Source: Methanococcoides alaskense
Lineage (GTDB): Archaea > Halobacteriota > Methanosarcinia > Methanosarcinales > Methanosarcinaceae
Assembly: GCF_031454185.1 (NCBI RefSeq)
Contig: NZ_JAVDQI010000002.1
Coordinates: 186,001-250,000 of the forward strand
Reading direction: 5' to 3'
DNA: 64,000 nt
This document shows positions 1-9,256 of the stretch, in pieces (the stretch's first letter is position 1; the number at the start of each line of letters is the position of its first letter). The notes under the pieces are model-generated. The model did not search any database. It saw nothing but the letters and a program-made list of their open reading frames with translations, and was not told the DNA's origin. Made by a program: the position numbers and the translations under genes.

Positions 1-271
1 CATTGCTTGCTTCTACAATGAATTTGTTCGGGCCTTCAGGGATGGCAACCTTGCCAACATAATATAGATATTCCCCATCTTCGACCGGGACGGTTTTAGT
101 GAAAACTATTTTTGCAGGTACCGAGCTTGTTGGTGAGTTTCCGGTCACTATGATCTCTTCGCCAACTGTCGGGTTTATGGGCGTTATCTCATAAGCACCT
201 GCGGAAGGGATCAATAGGAAAAGGCTTAGTGTGATGCATACAAGTAAGCATATTTTTGTTTTCTTGGTCAT
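1..271 (-). CDS. Secreted or surface protein, N-terminal part (runs off the window)
   Basis: Reading leftwards from the ATG at 271, the frame stays open to the window edge for 90 codons. The first 26 residues form a signal peptide: MTKKTK, a hydrophobic core rich in Leu, Ile and Cys, then SAGAYE as a likely cleavage zone. The mature part begins with ITPINPTVGEEIIVTGNS, a beta-rich start seen in archaeal surface proteins with immunoglobulin-like folds. The protein is therefore probably exported. The C-terminus lies outside the window, so the family cannot be named. Upstream to 553 is a very AT-rich spacer that separates it from the divergent DUF1616 gene. Confidence 0.7.
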   Translation of the reverse strand, partial: MTKKTKICLLVCITLSLFLLIPSAGAYEITPINPTVGEEIIVTGNSPTSSVPAKIVFTKTVPVEDGEYLYYVGKVAIPEGPNKFIVEASN

Positions 272-553
272 ATGTACCACCAGTTGATAATTTTATAAGC
301 GTTGTTGAACGTTGCAGGGAATGTTCTATATATTTTACTTTTAATAATATTTTTGAGCATATCTCTCTTCTTTGAGTTTGTTACACTATACTTAAGGATT
401 TCCGGTATCTGTTAAAATATATATAAAATTTATATTGTGGTATAATTTTATATATATTTTATATATAACATACTGTAATATGTCCTCTAAACATGTTTAT
501 AAATCATGAACAAAATGTAGGGTATTTATAATTAATATTAAAGAGAAATTGAG
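272..553. promoter_or_regulatory. Divergent AT-rich intergenic region
   Basis: This spacer lies between two divergently read surface genes. It contains several overlapping TATA-like runs around 416-475 (for example tatatatattttatatata). Archaeal promoters for both genes are likely here, but transcription starts cannot be fixed from sequence. No open reading frame or structured element was recognised. Confidence 0.35.
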
Positions 554-1438
554 ATGTCTGATAAGAATAATGTTCCCTCTGATATCGTGATCGTTGTTGC
601 ACTGGTATCACTTACCTGTGTGTTCATACTGCTTCCTTTCTTGAGCGACACTCCTATACGTACGATCCTGGGCTTGCCCATGGTTCTTTTCCTGCCGGGA
701 TATGCACTCATTGCAGCTCTTTTCCCAAAGAAGGATGATCTCGACGGGATCGAGAGGGTGGCACTTAGTTTTGGTCTGAGCATTGCAGTGGTACCTCTTA
801 TCGGGCTTGGCCTTAATTATACTCCGTGGGGGATCAGATTGTTACCCATTCTGGTGTCTCTGTCATTTTTTACTGTTGTAATGTGCGTGGTGGCAGTGCT
901 TAGAAGGCGTGTCTTGCCAGAGGATGAGGAGTTCAGCGTTCCGTTTAGTGCTGCCTATCTTTCTTTGAGGGAAGAATTGTCAAAAAAGCCGGACAACAGG
1001 CTTGACAGGATCCTTTCTATCATCCTTGTCCTGTCCATACTCGCTTCGATAGTGACCCTTGCTTATGTGGTGGTGACGCCAAAGGAGGGTGAGAAGTTCA
1101 CCGAGTTCTATATCCTTGGTATGGATGGTATGGCTGATGGCTATCCTACGAATTTTACTTTGGGGCAAAGTGGCAATGTGCTCGTTGGTGTTGTGAACCA
1201 TGAGTATGAGATCACTGATTATTCCCTGGAGCTATTGCTTGAGAACGATTCATCCTCTGTGGAGCATGAACGGCTTTACCTGACCCTTGGACACAATGAG
1301 ACCTGGGAAGGGGAGCTATCATTTACGCCGGAGAGTGTCGGAGAGGACATGAAGTTACAGTTTTTGCTCTATAAAAATGGCAATATGACAGTTCCATATA
1401 GGGATCTCCACCTCTGGATCGATGTGATGGAGGGCTAA
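554..1438 (+). CDS. DUF1616 family membrane protein
   Basis: A 294-residue protein with four or five hydrophobic segments in its first half (about residues 12-30, 37-58, 72-90, 95-114 and 152-175). A C-terminal domain of about 120 residues follows and should face outward. The pattern LGLPMVLFLPGYAL near residues 39-52 and the overall layout fit DUF1616, a domain found mainly in archaeal surface-polysaccharide and S-layer loci. The outer domain has several N-glycosylation sequons (NFT, NDS, NET, NMT). Function is unknown for the family; a role at the cell envelope is inferred from topology and from the neighbouring glycosyltransferase genes. The purine-rich stretch just before the ATG could be a weak ribosome binding site. 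Confidence 0.75.
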   Translation: MSDKNNVPSDIVIVVALVSLTCVFILLPFLSDTPIRTILGLPMVLFLPGYALIAALFPKKDDLDGIERVALSFGLSIAVVPLIGLGLNYTPWGIRLLPILVSLSFFTVVMCVVAVLRRRVLPEDEEFSVPFSAAYLSLREELSKKPDNRLDRILSIILVLSILASIVTLAYVVVTPKEGEKFTEFYILGMDGMADGYPTNFTLGQSGNVLVGVVNHEYEITDYSLELLLENDSSSVEHERLYLTLGHNETWEGELSFTPESVGEDMKLQFLLYKNGNMTVPYRDLHLWIDVMEG

Positions 1439-1445
1439 TATGGGT

Positions 1446-1697
1446 TCAGATGATCTCTATAACTTTTAATGTAATGATCCATGCAAAAGCGATCAACAGT
1501 GGGATCATGATCCCGTTGAGATATGCACGAACCGATTTATTCCAGTACTTCGATGCTGATAGTATCTCTTTTGCATAGAGTAAGATTATAAGTGCTATCA
1601 CTACAAGTACACCATACTCAGACAACCCTATGTCCGTTATCATTGACAATGCCGTAGATGCTGCTGTTCTTGTAGTTGAAATTATGCTCGTAAGCAT
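1446..1697 (-). CDS. Small two-helix membrane protein, unknown function
   Basis: 83 residues with hydrophobic helices at about residues 28-47 and 61-82, separated by a basic loop (SASKYWNKSVRAYLNG). The N-terminus is a weak amphipathic stretch. The gene converges on the DUF1616 gene with only 7 bases between the two stops. I do not recognise the family. Both helices are clean and the loop is positively charged, which favours a real membrane protein over a chance frame. Small proteins of this shape are common beside envelope genes in methanogens. Confidence 0.6.
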   Translation of the reverse strand: MLTSIISTTRTAASTALSMITDIGLSEYGVLVVIALIILLYAKEILSASKYWNKSVRAYLNGIMIPLLIAFAWIITLKVIEII

Positions 1698-1968
1698 TCC
1701 ATATCGTCTCCTTGGAGCAATTGAATAAATTATTGTGTGTTATATATAGCTTTTGAAATTCTGTATATATTTTTGAATAAAAGAGATCATAATGATCTCT
1801 TCCATTCATCAGTTGTTCTTTTTCCTTCTGGCCAGCAGAAATAATCCGATTAATATTATCGTCTGATCTTTAGATTGTTGTTCTGTTAGTAAATACTGGT
1901 TTCGACTGAAAGTTCTTTAAATTTCCATAAGGACCCATCTCGTCCTTTCGTTACCGTTCCTATGGATC

Positions 1969-2796
1969 TTAGTTCGAGAAGGTCTTTTTCAAAAGAAGGG
2001 CATCATCTTCAAGGTTCGGGCTTTCGCATATGACAAGTCCCTTTATGTGGAATTCACGAAATGCTGTCATCATGTCACTATAGTTAAGGTCTGACTCCTG
2101 AAGCACCAGATGGTTCTTTTCCCCCTTCTCTCCATAGGCTATACCGGAGACATGGCAGTGCATGTTATCCAGCCCATCCCTTCCGAGTGCATTTTCCACG
2201 CTTTCAAGGACGCTTCTAAACTCTTCCATTGTATTATACTCTCCGCAGCTGCGTGCGTGCAGATGGGAGAAGTCTATACAGGGCATTACTCCCTCTATAT
2301 CCGTGGCCATCATCAGGGTCTCCTCCAGACTGCCGAACTGTGTCGCTTTGCCGGTGGTCTCCGGGCGAAGCACCACATCGATGCCCTCGTCAGTCAGCCT
2401 TGAAGTAAGACCTTCGAGCAGCCCGTTGACCTTCTCCATTACCTTTTCGCTGCTCTGGCCCAGATAGTAGGCAGGATGGAATACAATGGATGACGCTCCG
2501 CAGAGGGCACCGATGCGTGCTGACTGATATATACGCTCAATACTGGCCTCGATCTTCTCTTCTTCGGCAGAGTTGAGGTTGATGTAATAAGGTGCGTGCA
2601 CACTGAGGGCCACGTTCTCTTCCTCGGCGGCCTGCCGGACATTTGCAGCGGTCTCTTCTTTCATGCGAACCCCTCGCACGAACTCCAGTTCCATGCAGTC
2701 AAGACCAAGCTCGGCTATACGCCTGATGCCCTCAATGGAGCCTTTCTTCTTTGAGCTTAGGGGAGCCCCTGCCGTCCCGAAGAGCAGTTGCTTCAT
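1969..2796 (-). CDS. Endonuclease IV-like TIM-barrel protein
   Basis: 275 residues of the xylose-isomerase-like TIM barrel / AP endonuclease IV group. Conserved metal-binding positions are visible in order: H67 (SVHAPYY), H107 (VFHPAYY), E146 (LRPETTG), D175 and H178 (CIDFSHLH), H215 (CHVSG) and E258 (ICESP). Endonuclease IV cuts the backbone 5' of abasic sites and needs three metal ions. The length matches the family (about 280). The ATG is preceded by GGGGATGG, a good binding site. The upstream gene overlaps its start by four bases, so the two are probably co-transcribed. A base-excision repair role is likely, though some archaeal members are uncharacterised. Confidence 0.8.
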   Translation of the reverse strand: MKQLLFGTAGAPLSSKKKGSIEGIRRIAELGLDCMELEFVRGVRMKEETAANVRQAAEEENVALSVHAPYYINLNSAEEEKIEASIERIYQSARIGALCGASSIVFHPAYYLGQSSEKVMEKVNGLLEGLTSRLTDEGIDVVLRPETTGKATQFGSLEETLMMATDIEGVMPCIDFSHLHARSCGEYNTMEEFRSVLESVENALGRDGLDNMHCHVSGIAYGEKGEKNHLVLQESDLNYSDMMTAFREFHIKGLVICESPNLEDDALLLKKTFSN

Positions 2797-3125
2797 GCCA
2801 TCCCCAGATGGAGACGCAGCTCTTTTGCCCGATCCTTTGAGACCTTTTCTTCCACAAGCTTGAAGAACGTGTCCACGTCCTCATCCTCAAGGGACCTTAT
2901 GTCCTCTTCCCCTTTCAGGGCGAGACCTACGAGGTACTCAAGTTCTTCTCCGGTAAGTCTTTCAAGCCGCTCCCTGAAATCATCAGAGTCCTCTACGAAC
3001 TTGTGAGATATCGGTCTCAAAATGAACGGATAAGGATGTCCCATGGGAGACATGTGCGTACCGCCGTTCTCAGGTGCAAGCTTGTTAAAGATCTCTTTAT
3101 CTTTGTCTGAAAATTCTCGTCCCAT
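2793..3125 (-). CDS. Conserved hypothetical protein next to endonuclease IV-like gene
   Basis: 110 residues, soluble, rich in Glu, Asp and Lys, and probably mostly helical after residue 35. An N-terminal segment (HMSPMGHPYPFILRPISHKF) looks like a conserved structural motif. No domain is recognised with confidence. Its stop overlaps the start of the endonuclease IV-like gene by four bases (ATGA arrangement), so translation of the two is probably coupled. A linked function in DNA repair is a guess from position only. No clear ribosome binding site precedes the ATG, so the start could be one codon set off. Confidence 0.65.
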   Translation of the reverse strand: MGREFSDKDKEIFNKLAPENGGTHMSPMGHPYPFILRPISHKFVEDSDDFRERLERLTGEELEYLVGLALKGEEDIRSLEDEDVDTFFKLVEEKVSKDRAKELRLHLGMA

Positions 3126-3541
3126 GAATTATTGTATGATGGACTGATATAAAATCGTGTCTTTTTTTGTTGGATGTGTATCTTTGTTTATAATGGTGGG
3201 TATATGGGTTCTATTTAGACACTGGCCTTTTTTCACATTATATATTATTAGTTATATAATTTTAGCATATCTTATATGGCGAATTTACTTCTAATAAATT
3301 ATATATAAGAGTTTGTGTTCATGCGTAGTTCATGTATTGGGTTCGTGTATCTTATAATCGTTATTAAGCGGCATTATTTTTATTTAATGATATAACTGTG
3401 TTCTTGTAATTGGTAGATATGTTTATGTATATTGAATTTTATATATCTATAGTGGCGGGGTGATCTGGGGATGTCTCTATTTGTATTCACTGATCTAATT
3501 ATAATTCATACGTATTCAAAAAAAGAGCCTGAGGTATGGCA
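3126..3541. other. AT-rich intergenic region without a gene
   Basis: About 415 bases with very high A+T, separating divergently read genes. TATA-like runs (tatattattagttatataat near 3240, attatatataag near 3300) could serve either gene. No coding frame, tRNA or clear hairpin was seen. GAGGT at 3531-3535 is the ribosome binding site of the next gene. Confidence 0.4.
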
Positions 3542-5080
3542 ATGACCGTAGTGGCAGCCATTCCTGCATATAATGCTGAGGTCTATATCAAGAATATCAT
3601 TAAAAGGACGAAGCTCTATGTTGATCATGTAATTCTTGTTGATGATGGTAGTAGCGATGCTACTGCTTATATTGCTACTAATATGGGTGCACAGGTGATC
3701 AGGCACGGGAAGAATCTGGGCAAGGCTGCTGCACTGGCAACGGCTTTTGAAGAAGCGAAGAAACTAGATTCTGATGTGCTTGTGACCATCTATGCGAATG
3801 GTTTTCACAATCCTGATGATATCCCCTCAATATTGAAGCCTGTACTTTCAGAATATGCAGATGTTGTGAATGGTGATTATGTTACTTCACCAGACATTGT
3901 CATTAATAGTACTCCCGAGGACGTGGAGGCTACAAACGGTGCTCATCTAACCAAGGACAGTGGCTTCCGTGCTTATTCTTCAAAGACGTTCGATGTTTTA
4001 AAGTTCATAAAGAGCGATCATGCCATTGAGAGTGAGTTGATAGATGATGCTATAATTGCCGGTTTTAGGGTATTTGAAGTGCCTGTTAAGATAATTGATC
4101 CGGTCAGGAGAGACCTGTTGGCAAGCAAACGCATAGGGGTGATCGTGCCTGCATACAATGAAGAGAAGCTTATCAAACCTACCGTTGAGGGTATTCCCCA
4201 GTATGTTGAACGTATCTATGTGATCAATGATGCGAGCACTGATGATACTGCAAAGGTCATCGAAACCCTTAACGACCCGAGGGTGTTCGTGAAAACACAT
4301 GAGACCAACAAAGGCGTGGGTGCTGCACTTATCGATGGCTACAAGACAGCATTGAGGGATGATATGGATATTGTGGCTGTGATGGCTGGTGACAACCAGA
4401 TGAACCCTGATCAGTTGTACAAATTGATCATCCCTATCATAGAGAAAAAGGCAGATTATACGAAAGGCAATCGCCTGCTGGACATAGAATACCACGTAGG
4501 GATGAGCAGATGGCGTAAGGTCGGTAATGCAGTGCTGACCATTCTGACTAAGATCGGCAGTGGCTACTGGCGCATAATGGACCCTCAGAACGGTTACACA
4601 GCTATCTCAAAAGAAGCCCTTATTGGTATTGGACTTGATGAGGTTTACACTTATTATGGTTATTGCAATCATATGCTTGTGAGGCTGAATACCTTTGGTT
4701 TCAGGACCATGGACATAACCATGCCTTCCAGATATGGCGAGGAAAAATCCACTATCAAGTACAGTCCGTACATGTTGAAGGTGTCTTCGATGCTGTTCAG
4801 GAGCTTCCTCTGGAGACTTAAGACAAAATACGTAGTGATGAGCTTCCATCCTCTGGTATTGTTCTATCTCCTATCGATGATCCTGATACCTTTTGGAGTG
4901 GTCTTTAGCTTTTCCATTGTCATTGCAACCCTGAGTGGGATCGCAGTCCACATGAACTATGTTCTGCTGGATGCACTAATATTCCTTTCAGGTATGCAAT
5001 TCCTCCTGTTTGCGATGTTATTCGATATGCAAGAGTCGGACAAGGATATGCGACAAGGCAGCCGCCTGTCCCAGCAGTAA
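3542..5080 (+). CDS. Tandem family-2 glycosyltransferase with C-terminal membrane segments
   Basis: About 512 residues with two GT-A (family 2) domains in tandem followed by two hydrophobic helices (about residues 440-495). Domain 1 starts VVAAIPAYNAEVYI and has VDDGSSD. The position that should read D-A-D-G is instead YANGFHNPDD, so its metal-binding aspartates are missing. Domain 2 starts IGVIVPAYNEEKLI and has VINDASTDD and MAGDNQMNPDQ, the normal dolichol-phosphate-mannose-synthase-like motif. The second domain is therefore probably the active sugar transferase to a polyprenyl phosphate, and the first a regulatory or degenerate copy. I place the start at the second ATG because GAGGT lies six bases before it; an ATG at 3536 is also possible. 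It is the first gene of the surface-polysaccharide island. Confidence 0.85.
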   Translation: MTVVAAIPAYNAEVYIKNIIKRTKLYVDHVILVDDGSSDATAYIATNMGAQVIRHGKNLGKAAALATAFEEAKKLDSDVLVTIYANGFHNPDDIPSILKPVLSEYADVVNGDYVTSPDIVINSTPEDVEATNGAHLTKDSGFRAYSSKTFDVLKFIKSDHAIESELIDDAIIAGFRVFEVPVKIIDPVRRDLLASKRIGVIVPAYNEEKLIKPTVEGIPQYVERIYVINDASTDDTAKVIETLNDPRVFVKTHETNKGVGAALIDGYKTALRDDMDIVAVMAGDNQMNPDQLYKLIIPIIEKKADYTKGNRLLDIEYHVGMSRWRKVGNAVLTILTKIGSGYWRIMDPQNGYTAISKEALIGIGLDEVYTYYGYCNHMLVRLNTFGFRTMDITMPSRYGEEKSTIKYSPYMLKVSSMLFRSFLWRLKTKYVVMSFHPLVLFYLLSMILIPFGVVFSFSIVIATLSGIAVHMNYVLLDALIFLSGMQFLLFAMLFDMQESDKDMRQGSRLSQQ

Positions 5081-5479
5081 TATCTGGACTACTGATAATA
5101 TTACAATACTGCCAATACCCAGATCCAAATAAGCACATATTACAGATCACAGAGCACACTGGCCAGGATCGGCCACAAACACAGACAGTCCAACATACAG
5201 AATAACGATTATCTGGCCCACAGGGTCCATCAGTAGCGCACGAACATAACTCCAAGGACCAGCCACCCGAAAAGCTTGGCAACGAGAACCCATACGAAAA
5301 ATCAGGCACATAAGAGAGCGTGGTAATATGCAACAAATGATCCCGGAAACTCCCATAATTGTTCCCTTTAGGGAACCCTCAGCCCAGCATCGGCCAGAGG
5401 AGGAACATTGTGACTCTGGCAGGGGGTATGCATTTAAAAAACTTCACAATTGGATGAAAGCGCAGTGTGGTGATCTCTG
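5081..5479. other. Intergenic region with traces of a decayed membrane-protein gene
   Basis: No intact gene. On the minus strand hydrophobic stretches appear in turn in all three frames between about 5350 and 5040 (for example WVLVAKLFGWLVLGVMF, then DPVGQIIVILYVGLSVFV, then SIVILSVVQILLLG). That is what a frameshifted membrane-protein gene would look like. The family cannot be named. The 3' part (5360-5479) contains GTGGTGATC just before the next start, its ribosome binding site. Confidence 0.3.
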
Positions 5480-6250
5480 ATGCTGAGTATTGATGACCAT
5501 GATTTCACTATCCATAAGTTTCGCCACCTCTGTGAGGCAATAGCCACAACGTATCCAACTATCACAATGGCAGAATACATGGATAAGGATCATCCTGCCA
5601 GGTTCGTGCTGATGCGTCATGATGTTGACAGGATGCCAGGAAATGCACTGGAAACCGCGCGGATCGAGCATGAACTGGGCATCAAGGCAACATATTATTT
5701 CAGATCGATAAAAAGCGTGTTCAAACCCGAGATAATGAAGCAGATCCTGGATATGGGTCATGAGATCGGTTACCACTACGAGACATTAAGCGAGGCAAAT
5801 GGTGACCCTGAAAAGGGTATTGAACTATTCCGATCTCATCTCGAGAATTTCAATGATGTCTGTAAAGTGAAAACAATATGCATGCATGGAAAACCCCTAT
5901 CAAAATACGATAACAGGGATTTGTGGAAGACTTACGATTTTAAAGACTATGATATCGTTGGTGAAGCCTATCTCTCTGTGGGACATGAATTAAATTATTT
6001 TTCAGATACTGGACGAAGCTGGAATTCCAAAAACAGTTTGAGAGATTTCATTCCCAACAAGACCGAAGGTTTCACCGCCGACACAACGGATGACCTGATC
6101 GACCTGGTCGAGGGTGGAGAACTGGATAATCTCTATATTCTTACGCATCCGGAACGCTGGTCATTGAATGTAGTTGAGTGGGGGTTGTATTGTGGTATGG
6201 ATATGGCGGTCAATGTGGGGAAGAAGGTTATAGCTGCGGTGAGAACATGA
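5480..6250 (+). CDS. Polysaccharide deacetylase-like protein
   Basis: 256 residues of the NodB-type carbohydrate esterase 4 fold. The metal site RHDVD is at about residues 46-50, followed by ATYYFRS (strand 2), GHEIGYHYET and a late THPE. These enzymes remove acetyl groups from N-acetylated sugars using a metal ion. No signal peptide is present, so it probably acts in the cytoplasm on a sugar or lipid-linked precursor. The start is backed by GGTGATC five bases upstream. Its stop overlaps the start of the DUF354 gene (ATGA), showing a tight operon with it. Substrate unknown. Confidence 0.75.
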   Translation: MLSIDDHDFTIHKFRHLCEAIATTYPTITMAEYMDKDHPARFVLMRHDVDRMPGNALETARIEHELGIKATYYFRSIKSVFKPEIMKQILDMGHEIGYHYETLSEANGDPEKGIELFRSHLENFNDVCKVKTICMHGKPLSKYDNRDLWKTYDFKDYDIVGEAYLSVGHELNYFSDTGRSWNSKNSLRDFIPNKTEGFTADTTDDLIDLVEGGELDNLYILTHPERWSLNVVEWGLYCGMDMAVNVGKKVIAAVRT

Positions 6251-7299
6251 GGATCTTATTCAATATGGCACATCCCGGTCAGATCCACTTATTCAAAAAT
6301 GCGATATGGGCTCTGGAAAAACGAGGGCACGATTGTAAGATCACCACGGTTGACAAGGACGTTTCTTTGAATTTGCTTGGAGCATATGGATTTGAATATG
6401 ATGTTGTTGGAAGTGCAAAGCCTTCCTTATTTTCAAAAGCCACAGAGTTGCTGAAAATAGAATATAATCTGTACAGGATCGCAAGATCATTTAAACCCGA
6501 TATTCTGGTTGGTGGTGTTGGTAATGCCTATGTTGCTCATGTAGGTAAGATCATCCGAAAACCTTCCATCGTTTTTGATGATACTGAACATGCAAAAATT
6601 GAACACATATTAACTGATCCTTTTGCATCTGTTATTTGCACTCCGTCTTGCTATAAGGCCGATCTTGGAAAAAAACAGATACGATACGATGGATATCATG
6701 AACTGGCATATCTTCATCCTGATTATTTCACTCCCAATCCAGAAGTTCTATCTGAACTCGGGTTAAATGAAGATGACACTTTTATAATTCTACGCTTTGT
6801 TAAGTGGGATGCAGATCATGATATTGGACAGTATGGTATCCAGAACAAGATCGAATTCGTGAATGAACTCGAGAAACACGGGCGTGTGTTGATCACATCT
6901 GAAGGTGAGATGGACTATTCACTAAAAAAATACCGTATTAAAGTTTCTCCGGAAAAACTGCATGATCTGTTATATTATGCAAGTCTGTATGTGGGAGAAG
7001 GAGGAACCACTGCTGTTGAAAGTGCAATACTGGGGACCCCTTCTATTTATGTTTCATCTCTTGTTGGAACAATGGGTAATTTTACTGAGCTTGAAGAAAA
7101 ATATGGATTGCTTTTCAATTATAAGGATTCTGACAAGGCCCTGAATAAAGCAGTTGAACTGATCCACGATCCAAGCACCAAAGAGGAATGGAATAAGAGG
7201 CGTGAACAACTCTTGCGCGACAAAATTGATGTAACTGCATTTATGGTCCGGTATATAGAGAATTTTAATAACCTAACTTCCAAACCTTTAAGCGCATAA
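6247..7299 (+). CDS. DUF354 protein (GT-B-like, possible glycosyltransferase)
   Basis: 350 residues from the ATG at 6247, which overlaps the deacetylase stop by four bases. The start MRILFNMAHPGQIHLFKNA and the central FDDTEHA match the DUF354 family of archaea and bacteria, which resembles UDP-GlcNAc 2-epimerase and GT-B glycosyltransferases. Late motifs VGEGGTTAVESAILGTPSIY correspond to the nucleotide-sugar-binding half. An in-frame upstream extension to 6178 lies inside the deacetylase gene and is not used. The pairing with a deacetylase suggests joint processing of a surface-sugar precursor. The exact reaction is not established for the family. Confidence 0.75.
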   Translation: MRILFNMAHPGQIHLFKNAIWALEKRGHDCKITTVDKDVSLNLLGAYGFEYDVVGSAKPSLFSKATELLKIEYNLYRIARSFKPDILVGGVGNAYVAHVGKIIRKPSIVFDDTEHAKIEHILTDPFASVICTPSCYKADLGKKQIRYDGYHELAYLHPDYFTPNPEVLSELGLNEDDTFIILRFVKWDADHDIGQYGIQNKIEFVNELEKHGRVLITSEGEMDYSLKKYRIKVSPEKLHDLLYYASLYVGEGGTTAVESAILGTPSIYVSSLVGTMGNFTELEEKYGLLFNYKDSDKALNKAVELIHDPSTKEEWNKRREQLLRDKIDVTAFMVRYIENFNNLTSKPLSA

Positions 7300-7321
7300 A
7301 CCCAATTGTGTTGGCACAAGT

Positions 7322-9238
7322 TCAGGAACTATGGTATAGGTCCACAGCAGTATTTGAGTAGACTTTGTTGTTCCCCTGCAGGTAAGTGTACAGTTGAATT
7401 TGATTTTCAGATGTTGGGAAATAATTCCCTTCTTCAAATGCCAGCTTTGTATCTAAAAATTGCTTTTCTCTGATCAGTATGTAACCTTCGTAATCCGGGA
7501 TACCCTCGTAGGTGTTTATCATATAACTCCTATAATAGGGAAGCTTCAGCGCATCTGATTCATCAAATTCTCGTTGTGTAAAATATCTCGATGTCTCATA
7601 ATCTGAATGTAGGCTAGATCCAAATGGAACATGGCCGGAAACATGGTCATATCCTATCAATTCTTCCTCAATGAAATACTTGCGGTTTGTATCCGATTTA
7701 AAATAATTAGAATCTTCTGAATTTGATATTATGGAAGAAAATGAAAATATGCTAAATAAAACCAATACTATCATAAAAGCAGAACGTATTTTTACATTTT
7801 TAGACCTTAAATAATATAAAAAAGCAAAAATTCCTGCACTCATCACGAACGACATAAAGGGAGCAAGCATTAGCATAAATCTATCAAACCTGAACAAGAT
7901 CATAGATTGCCATAACAATTGAATCGGGTTCGGCGTGTATAGGACGAGTGTGGATAAAGCAAATAAACTAAATACACGAGCATATTTCTTATTTTCTTTC
8001 CATAGTATATATCCGATACCGATCAAAGCAAAAAATAAAAAAATCGAAGAGTCAATGTTGTTAACTAAGAATGACCATTCGTTACCAGATTGAACAGTAG
8101 CTTTCACCACCGGGGTTTCGAAATACTCTGGCCTGATATGCGATGCTATCACACTTCGAGTAAATGAATATGCACCATAGAACCAGTATCCAATAAACGT
8201 GACATTAACCAATACAAAAAAATTGGTGCTTAAATATTTTTTATTACCTGCGATTCGTTCACAGACAAGTAGAAAAAGCATCAGTATAACCATTTGAATT
8301 ATTGAGACCTGGTGTGCAAGTATGACGAATATAGATAAAAGTATTGCAAGAGACCTGTAAACAGCTTCATTTTTTTCACTGTGACCTTTATAAATTAGAT
8401 ATATCATTATGATAAATCCTACATAGGCTACAGTTCTGGTTATCGCATATGCGCCATAGAGTATTACCACAGAAGTTACTGAGTATATTAAACATGTAAG
8501 AAGCGACATTTGTGAATTACGTGTGGTTAAATTAAATAATTTGTAAATAAAAATAATTAGGATAACATAAATAGGAATTGCTATCAAGAAAAGAGTGTTT
8601 TTAAGATCTAAACCCAATAAATAAGAACTTTCAGCGATCAGTATATGGTATAATGGGAAGTTCGCATATTCTAAAAAGTAATCCATTGGGAGTGTGTGCC
8701 CGGATAGATATGTTATCTTAGCGAAAAATAAGTGCGGTAAAATATCAGTCCAACCAAAATATAGTGGATACTTTAGTGTCATCCCGCAGATTACACTGGT
8801 CATAAGGAGTATTATTTCAGACAATATCATCAATACATTTGCATTTCTTGAGAAGATCTGCGTAAATATTAGGGAATACAATATCAAAATTAGCACAAAA
8901 TAATACCATGGTCTAAATGGAATTAACAATAATATCAATATAGATACATTGAACAATATCCCAAAAATTATCATCAAAGTTCTTTGACTAATAGCTAATG
9001 TATTTGACGAAGAAGTTAACTCGATCTCTCTTTTATGATAGATCATTACTAAAAAGAATGATGCTAAAATGGCTGGGAGCCCTGTCGCCAGACCTCTTAT
9101 TGCATAATCAGGTCGATCTATGGCAAAAGCTAATAAAAATCCACTTACTACCGTCAGAAGTATCAATACAGGTAATGCAAGCGCAAAAGAGTGTAATCTA
9201 TTATCTTTTGTTATAAATTTAAATTCATATGATTTCAT
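7322..9238 (-). CDS. Multispan membrane protein, GT-C glycosyltransferase-like
   Basis: 638 residues with about 13-15 hydrophobic segments spread over residues 20-480 and a soluble C-terminal domain of about 130 residues. The segment YFGWTDILPHLFFA (about residues 160-174) places an acidic residue in an early outer loop, as in GT-C enzymes that use polyprenyl-phosphate sugars. The C-terminal part contains EYETSRYF-like and YEGIPDYEGYILIREKQ stretches, typical of uncharacterised archaeal envelope glycosyltransferases or polymerases. Assignment is by topology and context only. The ATG is preceded by AGAAGGT. The gene is very AT-rich compared with the housekeeping genes to the right, suggesting a different history. 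Confidence 0.6.
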   Translation of the reverse strand: MKSYEFKFITKDNRLHSFALALPVLILLTVVSGFLLAFAIDRPDYAIRGLATGLPAILASFFLVMIYHKREIELTSSSNTLAISQRTLMIIFGILFNVSILILLLIPFRPWYYFVLILILYSLIFTQIFSRNANVLMILSEIILLMTSVICGMTLKYPLYFGWTDILPHLFFAKITYLSGHTLPMDYFLEYANFPLYHILIAESSYLLGLDLKNTLFLIAIPIYVILIIFIYKLFNLTTRNSQMSLLTCLIYSVTSVVILYGAYAITRTVAYVGFIIMIYLIYKGHSEKNEAVYRSLAILLSIFVILAHQVSIIQMVILMLFLLVCERIAGNKKYLSTNFFVLVNVTFIGYWFYGAYSFTRSVIASHIRPEYFETPVVKATVQSGNEWSFLVNNIDSSIFLFFALIGIGYILWKENKKYARVFSLFALSTLVLYTPNPIQLLWQSMILFRFDRFMLMLAPFMSFVMSAGIFAFLYYLRSKNVKIRSAFMIVLVLFSIFSFSSIISNSEDSNYFKSDTNRKYFIEEELIGYDHVSGHVPFGSSLHSDYETSRYFTQREFDESDALKLPYYRSYMINTYEGIPDYEGYILIREKQFLDTKLAFEEGNYFPTSENQIQLYTYLQGNNKVYSNTAVDLYHSS

Positions 9239-9256
9239 GTGTACCTTCTATACTGA

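Noticed and set aside
6178..6246. N-terminal extension of the DUF354 protein
   Set aside because: It lies inside the deacetylase gene and the ATG at 6247 overlaps the upstream stop in the usual ATGA manner; the family begins with MRILF.
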